Shown: in pieces, positions 8,699-14,852 of the stretch
Layout: the number at the start of each line of letters is the position of its first letter
Numbering within the stretch: position 1 is the stretch's first letter
Assembly: GCA_964462535.1 (NCBI GenBank)
Contig: CAYWXV010000063.1
Span: 1 to 14,852, forward strand
DNA: 14,852 nt
Reading direction: 5' to 3'
From: CAYWXV01 sp964462535
Lineage (GTDB): Bacteria > Bacteroidota > Ignavibacteria > OLB7
Translations under genes and position numbers: made by a program
The notes under the pieces: model-generated
What the model was told of the DNA's origin: nothing
Seen by the model: only the letters and a program-made list of their open reading frames with translations
The model's database searches: none

Positions 8699-11236
8699 AT
8701 GAGACATTTCTTCCGATTCCTGATCCGCGCACACCACCGTCCCGCTCATCTGTTTCTTCTCGTCCCCGTCTTTGTGCTGGTTTCGCAGACCGCACAGCCG
8801 CAGTCTGCGGGCGTCATTCGTGGCGTCGTGAAGGAAGCCAAGACGGGCGCACCACTGAAGGGAGCGACTGCGAAACTCCGAGACGTTGACGACTCCACCG
8901 CAAAACTGATTGGCGCCATCAGTGACGCCGACGGGCGCTTCAGTATCCAGAACATTCCCCTGAATCGCACCTATCAGCTTGACGTCGGCTACGTCAGTTT
9001 TGAACGATTCACACGCGATCGCGTTCGACTGACAACAGAACAACCTGAGCTTGATCTTGGCGACATTTCGCTTACACAGATTGCGATTAGCGGTGGGACT
9101 ATCAAAGTAACCGGGGAGCGACCTCCGGTTGTTGTAATGGCGGACAAGACAGTGTATGCCGTCGAGGACAATCCCACCTACACCGCGACGAATATCAGCG
9201 AATTGCTCGGGCAGATTCCGTCCGTTGATGTGGATCAGGATGGAAAGATATCCCTGCGTGGCGATGACAACGTCATGATCATGATGAATGGGCGCCCAAT
9301 GACGATGCCTGCCGAGCAACGGAATAAGATGCTCCAGGCACTTCCTGTTGAGATGGTGAAGGACATTGAGATTAGGACGACACCAGGGGCGCAATTCGAC
9401 GCGAAGAGCCAGGCCGGTATCATTAACATCGTCACTCGCCGAACAATGAAGGACATGTTCGGAGGGAACGTGAACGCCGGCGTCGATTCACGTGAAGGAT
9501 ACAGCGCAGGGGGTGGACTATATTTCAACGGCGAGGATTTGACCGCGTCGATCGGTGGGGGAGGTTCACGGAACACCGGAACCGGCTCGGGCGTCGGCCT
9601 CCGTTTGAACAGGCTTGACACCAACGAACGAAGGGACGAATCTATCGGATCGAGCAACTCGAAATCGCATTCCTACTATGGTTACGGCCAGGTCGACTAC
9701 AACCTTTCCAAGAACGACCTTCTCTCGCTTTCGTTCAATGTGGCCCATTGGTCATCCGATTACTCAGCTCACAACCAGCACACCTTCTTCAGCGCAACGG
9801 AACGATCGGTAGGGCGGTTCTTCGACACGAGTAATCCCACAGGTGGGGCCAATTCAGGCGGGTACGGTGAAGCGTCGTTGCTCGTGAAACATACGTTTGA
9901 GGGCGAGCACAAGCTCAGCTTGAACGTTTCGTACAATGGGGATGGATATTCTGGCGGTGGGACCTACACCGGTGTCTACGTTCGAAGCGACGGCACAATC
10001 GATTCGCTGAGGGGATCTTCCCGTAACACCGACTACGACAAGACAGAGGGGACGATAATCACGACGCTCGACTACGACTATCCGATCAATGACTCGCTGA
10101 CTCTCTCGTTGGGGGCAAAGAACGAGATCAATAATCTGGACAACAGCACGACGATCATCAACCGCGATCGCGTTACCGGCGAGTTCATCCTCGATACCCT
10201 TCAGTCGAATCACTACCTCCCCACGAACACCGTCTATGCCGCGTATGCGAACGTCTCGTACCGTCCACTCGGATGGCTCGGTATTCAAGGTGGCATTCGG
10301 GTCGAGCGGGCGAACGTGGCAGCGGAGTTCGCCTCGGGGGCTTCGGTTATTTCGCGCGACTATACAAACCTCTTCCCGAGCGGGTCGGTCACGCTGTCGA
10401 TAACGGAGCGTCAGAGCCTGACGTTCAGCTACCGTCGAAGTATTGCCCTCCCCGACATTGAAGCCTTGAACCCGATTCGTGTCAAGTGGAACGACTTCCA
10501 GGAGTTTTCCGGCAATCCCGACCTCGATCCGGAGTTCACCAACTCGTTCCAGTTGAACTATAACAGCTTCTGGGACGGGGGGAATATGTTCTCGATCGCC
10601 CCATACTATTCGACGACGTCAGGAAGCATTGAGCGGAGTCAGCAGCTGGTCAACGGGGTGACCTACACCAGCTCGGCGAATTTCAACAGCGCATACACGC
10701 TGGGTACCGAAGCGTCCCTCACAATGCGTCCAATGTCGTGGCTGAATTTTCGCGCATCCGGGAACGTGTACAACAAGGTCAACCGGGGAGGGACCATTCC
10801 TGGCGACGTCTATTCCTCCGCCACCGGATATGGGAGCAGCGCATCACTGAACGTCGATCTGCTCGAGGGGATGACGTTCAGTATGATCATATTCTCCAAC
10901 GCCCCGCCAACAGTCGGCGGCACGAAGGGGAGTGGCTTTACGTTCTGGAGCTTCTCGCTGCGGCAAAAGCTCCTGGAGAACAAACTGAATATCACACTCC
11001 GGGCGAATGACCCGTTCGACCTGCAGAAGTGGGAATTCGTGTACGACACACCAGATTTCCACAATGAATCCACAAACAAGTGGACAAGTAGGTTTGTCGG
11101 CCTAAATGTGAGCTACAACTTCGGGACGACGCCGCGGATGGAAGATCACCGTCAGGAGAAGACAGAGACAAAGGGGAGCGGTGGCGGTGGCGCCGGGGGG
11201 GGTGGGGGTGGCAATTCCGGAGGTGGGCAGCAGTAG
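8699..11236 (+). CDS. TonB-receptor-like outer-membrane barrel protein (CarboxypepD_reg, plug, OMP_b-brl_3)
   Basis: This is an outer-membrane beta-barrel protein of the Bacteroidota OMP_b-brl_3 type; the ligand is unknown. From ATG 8699 (845 residues) the order is: signal peptide (core LFLLVPVFVLV, cleavage near QSA/G at 37), a carboxypeptidase-regulatory-like beta sandwich (about 38-125, GVIRGVVKEAKTGAPLKGA), a TonB plug-like domain (about 138-248, with ISELLGQIPSVDVDQDG, ISLRGDDNVMIMMNGRP and AGIINIVTRR), then a long barrel ending near 809 (VGLNVSYNFG). The last 36 residues form a charged then glycine-rich tail (GGGGAGGGGGG). The upstream in-frame extension to 8444 is rejected because ATG 8699 starts a proper signal sequence. 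No SusD-like partner is adjacent, so a polysaccharide-utilisation role is not supported. No TonB box was recognised, so active TonB coupling is uncertain. Confidence 0.88.
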   Translation: MRHFFRFLIRAHHRPAHLFLLVPVFVLVSQTAQPQSAGVIRGVVKEAKTGAPLKGATAKLRDVDDSTAKLIGAISDADGRFSIQNIPLNRTYQLDVGYVSFERFTRDRVRLTTEQPELDLGDISLTQIAISGGTIKVTGERPPVVVMADKTVYAVEDNPTYTATNISELLGQIPSVDVDQDGKISLRGDDNVMIMMNGRPMTMPAEQRNKMLQALPVEMVKDIEIRTTPGAQFDAKSQAGIINIVTRRTMKDMFGGNVNAGVDSREGYSAGGGLYFNGEDLTASIGGGGSRNTGTGSGVGLRLNRLDTNERRDESIGSSNSKSHSYYGYGQVDYNLSKNDLLSLSFNVAHWSSDYSAHNQHTFFSATERSVGRFFDTSNPTGGANSGGYGEASLLVKHTFEGEHKLSLNVSYNGDGYSGGGTYTGVYVRSDGTIDSLRGSSRNTDYDKTEGTIITTLDYDYPINDSLTLSLGAKNEINNLDNSTTIINRDRVTGEFILDTLQSNHYLPTNTVYAAYANVSYRPLGWLGIQGGIRVERANVAAEFASGASVISRDYTNLFPSGSVTLSITERQSLTFSYRRSIALPDIEALNPIRVKWNDFQEFSGNPDLDPEFTNSFQLNYNSFWDGGNMFSIAPYYSTTSGSIERSQQLVNGVTYTSSANFNSAYTLGTEASLTMRPMSWLNFRASGNVYNKVNRGGTIPGDVYSSATGYGSSASLNVDLLEGMTFSMIIFSNAPPTVGGTKGSGFTFWSFSLRQKLLENKLNITLRANDPFDLQKWEFVYDTPDFHNESTNKWTSRFVGLNVSYNFGTTPRMEDHRQEKTETKGSGGGGAGGGGGGNSGGGQQ
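11195..11202 (+). repeat. G8 homopolymer in the glycine tail of the barrel gene
   Basis: Eight G residues, then T, then five G residues, encode the glycine tail. Neighbouring G runs could form a G-quadruplex on the coding strand. A slip here would alter only the tail and the stop position, not the barrel. Confidence 0.8.
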
Positions 11237-11248
11237 TGGCGATGTCCC

Positions 11249-13306
11249 TCACGGTGCTAGGGCTCTCTCCTGAGCCCGTATTTCGGGCATCCCATCAGCA
11301 CGGGCACGGTAATGGTTCCGCATTTTCCTGTCAAGTAGCCGGGCACGTGAATTGTCTGCCAACTGATCTTCAATCATGCCGATGATCTGGTTCCGGACAT
11401 CGGGGTCGTAGATCGGGAACGCGACCTCGACCCGACGATCGAGATTCCTCCCCATCCAATCGGCGGAAGCCAGCCAGACCTCGCGGTTTCCGCCGTTTCG
11501 CGCGATCACGACACGTGCATGTTCAAGAAAGCGGTCGACGATGCTGATCGCTTCGATTCGCTTGCCGCGCTCCTTACCCGACGGGATCAGTCTGCATATC
11601 CCCCGAACTATCATGCGTACTTCCACTCCCGCCTCGGCGGCCTCGTAGAGCTTCAGGATCATCGCCTCGTCCTCAAGGCTATTGACCTTTACAATCAACT
11701 CGCCACGCTTGCCGGAGCGGACGTATGCGATCTCACGATCGATAATCTCCAACAATCTTCTTCTCAACGAGAACGGCGCTACCAGCAAGTGTCGGGTCTT
11801 GACCTTCGTTCGTTCTCCTCGGAGGTATTCGAAGACCTTTACAGACTCCTTGAGGAGTCTCTGGTCGGCCGTGATCAGCGTGTAGTCGGCATACACGAGA
11901 GCGGTCCGCTCATTGAAATTTCCTGTACTGAAGAGACCATGCCTCCGCGTACCCTCGGGGGTCTCTCGCTCGATCACGAGGAGTTTCGCATGGACCTTCA
12001 GCCCTGGAATGCTGTAAATCACGTTCGCCCCCGCCCCTTCCAATTCTGAGGCACGGACGAGGTTTGCCTCCTCATCGAATCGTGCTTTCACCTCGACGAA
12101 CACTGTCACTCGTTTTCCGTTTCTCGCCGCGGCAATCAACGCCTCAACCACCTTTGAATCGGCCGCGACTCGATAGAGGGTCATTGACACGGACGTCACG
12201 GCCGGGTCGGCGGCGGCCTCCGCAATCGTTCGAACGACTCCGTCGAACGACTGGTAGGGCGTTGCAAGAAGGACATCCCCTTCCTGAAGAATGTTGACAA
12301 CCGGCTTCGTCGACTCCAGAGCAGGAACCGCGCGCGGAACCAGTGGCGGATACTCGTCGATCACACCGTCGAGGTTCGGGAACGAGAAGAAGTCATTGAA
12401 GTTGTGGTAGCGCCCCCCTGGAACAATCTCGTCCCCCTTCAGATCGAGCGCTCGTCTCAACCGCTCGAGCAGTGATCTGGGCATTTCGACATCGTGCAGA
12501 AACCTGGAGGGGGGACCACTCCGTCTCCGCTTGAGACCCTCCCGAATTTTCTCCAGGAGATCGCCTGAGAACTCATCATCGATGTAGAGATCGGCATCAC
12601 GGGTCAGTTTTACTGACCACGCCTGGACCTCTTGCGCACCAGAAAACAGCTCGGGAAGAAAATGACGAATTATGTCATCGAGAAGGAATACGGAGTGGCG
12701 TCCGTTCCTGCTGGTCAAAGGAACGAATCGGGGGAGTCTTCCGGTAGGTATGTCGATCAGGGCGGTGGCAGTCCGGCCTTTGGGCGGAATCGGCCAGGGG
12801 GATGTCGGTCGCTTCGCCGGACGAATGCGCGCAACCAGATGTATTGCTCTGTTTTCCAGGAACGGCGTGCCATCGTCCGCAAACAGATAACGGACCCCAA
12901 GTAGTGGTCTGACCTCGTCCGTGAAGAAGTCTCGCAGTCGTTCAACCTCCTCACCCTCGGCTCTCGATTCGTACATGAGATCAATTCCGCGGCTGGCCAG
13001 CTCAGGAAGAATCGTCTCGCGAAACACGCGACCAAACTCCTCCTGCTGACGTTCAACGACTCGCGTGATCGATCGAAGCAATCGCCTGGGCTTCAAGTCC
13101 AGGTCGTCACGCGCATCCGAGCGAAGTCGAAGAAGCGCCTGGAGGGCGGCAACGCGGACACGATAGAATTCGTCGAGATTTGACGAGAAGATGGCGAGGA
13201 AGCGGATACGCTCACCTAGAGGGACCCGAGGGTCGGCAGCCTCCTGGAGAACACGACCGTTGAATGCAAGCCAGCTCAGGTCGCGGTCGTTCAGCTGTCT
13301 TGACAT
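11249..13306 (-). CDS. ppk1: Polyphosphate kinase 1
   Basis: PPK1 reversibly transfers the gamma phosphate of ATP onto long-chain polyphosphate. The protein is 685 residues, a normal family length. The N domain has SWLAFNGRVLQEA and SSNLDEFYRVR (Asn43). The head domain spans about 106-315, and the two phospholipase D-like catalytic domains cover about 320-675. His439 in LKVHAKL is the expected autophosphorylated histidine (His435 in E. coli). Arg379, Arg409, Arg568 and His596 (DRFLEHARV) sit at the same +4 offset from E. coli Arg375, Arg405, Arg564 and His592. The segment between Arg568 and His596 (CRLIPSGKERGKRIEAIS) departs from the usual PGxxGxSENI pattern. The start is ATG, with a Shine-Dalgarno-like GGGAG (13316-13320 on the minus strand) 9 nt upstream. 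It lies 17 bp downstream of the HD/PycTM gene, so probably in one operon, and converges on the barrel gene. Confidence 0.95.
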   Translation of the reverse strand: MSRQLNDRDLSWLAFNGRVLQEAADPRVPLGERIRFLAIFSSNLDEFYRVRVAALQALLRLRSDARDDLDLKPRRLLRSITRVVERQQEEFGRVFRETILPELASRGIDLMYESRAEGEEVERLRDFFTDEVRPLLGVRYLFADDGTPFLENRAIHLVARIRPAKRPTSPWPIPPKGRTATALIDIPTGRLPRFVPLTSRNGRHSVFLLDDIIRHFLPELFSGAQEVQAWSVKLTRDADLYIDDEFSGDLLEKIREGLKRRRSGPPSRFLHDVEMPRSLLERLRRALDLKGDEIVPGGRYHNFNDFFSFPNLDGVIDEYPPLVPRAVPALESTKPVVNILQEGDVLLATPYQSFDGVVRTIAEAAADPAVTSVSMTLYRVAADSKVVEALIAAARNGKRVTVFVEVKARFDEEANLVRASELEGAGANVIYSIPGLKVHAKLLVIERETPEGTRRHGLFSTGNFNERTALVYADYTLITADQRLLKESVKVFEYLRGERTKVKTRHLLVAPFSLRRRLLEIIDREIAYVRSGKRGELIVKVNSLEDEAMILKLYEAAEAGVEVRMIVRGICRLIPSGKERGKRIEAISIVDRFLEHARVVIARNGGNREVWLASADWMGRNLDRRVEVAFPIYDPDVRNQIIGMIEDQLADNSRARLLDRKMRNHYRARADGMPEIRAQERALAP
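11260..11277 (+). terminator. Weak candidate terminator hairpin after the barrel gene
   Basis: GGGCTC-TCTCCT-GAGCCC is a perfect 6-bp stem with a 6-nt loop starting 24 bp past the barrel gene's stop. It lies inside the last codons of the convergent ppk1. There is no proper T tract (only GTATTTC follows), so it is weak as an intrinsic terminator and may be coincidental. Confidence 0.25.
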
Positions 13307-13315
13307 TCCGCGGAT

Positions 13316-13320
13316 CTCCC
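13316..13320 (-). promoter_or_regulatory. Shine-Dalgarno-like GGGAG for ppk1
   Basis: GGGAG lies 9 nt before the ppk1 ATG, within the 17-bp spacer after the upstream gene's stop. It supports this start. The other genes in the window show no comparable site. Confidence 0.45.
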
Positions 13321-13323
13321 AGG

Positions 13324-14769
13324 CTAGTCTACGCCGTACAGATGGACGGCGACACCGAACGTGAGGACGGCAACAATCAAGCCGTACATGAATATAGTGT
13401 AGGCAATCCTGAGATACCGATACTTCCGAGCGAGCACGAGACCCAGATAATATGTGTCACTAATCAAACTGCTGTAGAGATATTCGCGATCTCCCATCAT
13501 CGACATCACCCCCTCCTGATAATCCTTCAATTTCATATTGAAGAAATTCCCGAAGAAGAGAAGATTGGCGCGTCGTTCCCGAATGTCGTCAGGCGTAAAT
13601 GTTCCAGTGGTGATTTTCGGGCGGGTCGCGATGGTGGCCAGGATTATCGTAGCCAGGCAGACCGTCAGAAGCACGATTGTCGGAACTACCAGATATCCAT
13701 GATCATCTAGCTTGCTAACGAGTGTTGAGAGCACGATAGAGATAATCAGAGCGTTGATGGAAATCATAATATTGGCCTTGTTATCGGCCATTCCGCTCAG
13801 CTCCATATGATTGTGGGCCACCACGCGGAACATTGTCTCGATTCCCCGCTCCGGTGTCACAGACTTTGATTTGCGGTCATCGAGTTTCTTCTCCGTCTCG
13901 ACGATCTTTGCGCGCAGCGACTCCGCCTCCAGCTCAAGTTTCTTATTCCGGCCCTCGAGTTTCGCGCTCAATTCTCGCGCCTCCAGCTCCAGCTTCTGCT
14001 GCCGGGCCTCGATTCGTGCCTTCGCCTGCAGAGCGTCCTGTTCAAGCTTCGCTCGCCGGGCCTCGACACGCGCGCGAATCTCCTCCGCCATCAGGTCTTC
14101 GCGCTGGCGACGGCGCTCATCCTTCTCGTGCTCCTTGGCGGCGACCTCCTCCAACTCGCGAATGCGTGCGCCGAGCCGAATCAGGTTAGCGGTTCTCCCC
14201 GTGTGGAATTCAGTTGTTGCGTAGCGCGTGTGGTAGTAGGTCCCGGACATGAACTCGAACGTGTGGCGCGCCCAATCAAGGTCCGTGAATGTGCTGTTCA
14301 GCACAATCTGCCATTCAAGTCGGAGAAGCTCATTCCTATGTTCGAACGAGTCCGAGGCGAGATGGGAGAGGTCGGCGTCGCAGACGATTTCCTCGAGTTG
14401 ATTCGTGGGACGCTGGGGCATGCGAGTCGCCAGGATGCATCCAACAACGCGTTCGATCCTCTCAACCGGATAGTCGAGTTCCGAAAGCCAGGCGGTAGCA
14501 ATCACGGCACCTGCTTCCTCGTGCCCGTCGTAGACCTCGACGAATCCAACATCATGCAGCCAGGCACCGAGCGTCACGATTTCGAGCTCATCGGCATCGA
14601 GCTTCATCCCCTTGCCGATCCGACGGGCGGCCTCGACGACCTCGCGCGTGTGAATGTAATCGTGATAGACGAGGGCAGGGGAAAGACTGGACTTGAAGAG
14701 AGCAAGAACCTGCTCGGCGATTCGCTTTACGATGCTTTTTCCACCGACCGTGCTGACAGACTGGTCCAT
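13324..14769 (-). CDS. HD-domain phosphohydrolase fused through a coiled coil to a PycTM-like (DUF5706) membrane domain
   Basis: The start used here is ATG 14769 (481 residues). Residues about 30-150 form an HD domain with an intact metal-site pattern: YHDYIHT (His36/His40), LHD (His72-Asp73), GHEE (His83) and CDAD (Asp131/133). Such domains hydrolyse phosphomonoesters or nucleotides; the substrate here is unknown. About 201-300 is a highly charged helix built on an 18-residue repeat. About 309-480 resembles the Pycsar effector transmembrane family: MADNKANIMISINALIISIV leads into helix 1 (about 335-354), with further helices near 361-382 and 455-476. The protein should be an inner-membrane protein with a cytosolic HD head. 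The frame extends to ATG 14802 or TTG 14832. I prefer 14769 because the first HD histidine then falls about 36 residues in, as I recall for related proteins. Its stop lies 17 bp before ppk1. No pyrimidine cyclase gene is visible. Confidence 0.85.
   Translation of the reverse strand: MDQSVSTVGGKSIVKRIAEQVLALFKSSLSPALVYHDYIHTREVVEAARRIGKGMKLDADELEIVTLGAWLHDVGFVEVYDGHEEAGAVIATAWLSELDYPVERIERVVGCILATRMPQRPTNQLEEIVCDADLSHLASDSFEHRNELLRLEWQIVLNSTFTDLDWARHTFEFMSGTYYHTRYATTEFHTGRTANLIRLGARIRELEEVAAKEHEKDERRRQREDLMAEEIRARVEARRAKLEQDALQAKARIEARQQKLELEARELSAKLEGRNKKLELEAESLRAKIVETEKKLDDRKSKSVTPERGIETMFRVVAHNHMELSGMADNKANIMISINALIISIVLSTLVSKLDDHGYLVVPTIVLLTVCLATIILATIATRPKITTGTFTPDDIRERRANLLFFGNFFNMKLKDYQEGVMSMMGDREYLYSSLISDTYYLGLVLARKYRYLRIAYTIFMYGLIVAVLTFGVAVHLYGVD
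13903..14064 (-). repeat. Three 54-bp (18-residue) repeats coding the helical linker
   Basis: Three consecutive 18-residue units align: EARRAKLEQDALQAKARI, EARQQKLELEARELSAKL and EGRNKKLELEAESLRAKI. A degenerate copy precedes them (about 14065-14118) and half a copy follows (down to about 13876). The DNA has diverged more than the protein, so the period is maintained at protein level. Confidence 0.75.
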
Positions 14770-14828
14770 ACCACAAGGAGAGTGACGTTCCGGCGGCGCC
14801 ATTCGGAGACTGCCGCACGATGAGAGTG

Positions 14829-14836
14829 CCAAGATA
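14829..14836 (-). promoter_or_regulatory. Possible -7 element TATCTTGG for the HD/PycTM-ppk1 unit
   Basis: On the minus strand TATCTTGG matches TAnnTTTG except at one position. If real, transcription would begin near 14822, excluding the TTG 14832 start and leaving ATG 14802 or 14769. The -33 region lies past the window edge, so this cannot be confirmed. Confidence 0.2.
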
Positions 14837-14852
14837 GCTTTTTTGGAGTGGG

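Noticed and set aside
8699..11236. SusC-type polysaccharide transporter
   Set aside because: No SusD-like gene is adjacent, and the barrel resembles the shorter OMP_b-brl_3 type rather than a SusC protein of about 1000 residues.
13324..14769. Complete Pycsar defence system
   Set aside because: No pyrimidine cyclase gene is present in the window. Only the effector-like membrane domain is seen, fused to an HD domain.
1..14852. CRISPR array, tRNA or rRNA gene
   Set aside because: No regularly spaced repeats, cloverleaf-like segments or rRNA core motifs were seen on either strand.

Overview
The window reads as Bacteroidota/Chlorobi-type DNA from a fairly GC-rich member. The evidence is a giant SprA-type Type IX secretion (T9SS) outer-membrane protein, a CarboxypepD_reg/OMP_b-brl_3 type outer-membrane barrel, a perfect TAnnTTTG -7 element, and weak or absent Shine-Dalgarno sites. 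A deep-branching group such as Ignavibacteria/Kapaibacteria would fit, but I infer this from gene content and base composition and cannot prove it. A run of exactly 100 N flanked by a 55-bp duplicated end shows that this is a short-read scaffold, possibly a metagenome bin.

Layout. Positions 1-413 form a leader without a convincing gene. It holds an octamer repeat (36-59) and a promoter-like TATCTTTG (325-332). Positions 414-7216 (+) are one sprA gene that the scaffold gap splits artificially into two frames. Removing the Ns and one copy of the 55-bp overlap (155 bp in all) restores a single frame of 2215 residues. Next on the + strand come a D-2-hydroxyacid dehydrogenase (about 7454-8431) and a TonB-receptor-like barrel protein with a glycine-only tail (8699-11236). 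Facing them on the - strand is a tight two-gene unit: an HD-phosphohydrolase / coiled-coil / PycTM-like membrane protein (14769 down to 13324), then polyphosphate kinase 1 (13306 down to 11249) after 17 bp. The ppk1 and barrel genes converge with only 12 bp between their stops.

Working together. SprA is the T9SS translocon barrel and the OMP_b-brl_3 protein is a second cell-surface barrel. The dehydrogenase is ordinary 2-oxoacid/2-hydroxyacid metabolism and may prefer NADP(H). The most intriguing unit is the - strand pair. An intact HD metal site is joined through an 18-residue-repeat helix to a membrane domain resembling the Pycsar anti-phage effector family. It sits directly upstream of ppk1, which suggests a link between nucleotide or stress signalling and polyphosphate synthesis. 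No pyrimidine cyclase gene is present in the window, so a classical Pycsar system cannot be claimed.
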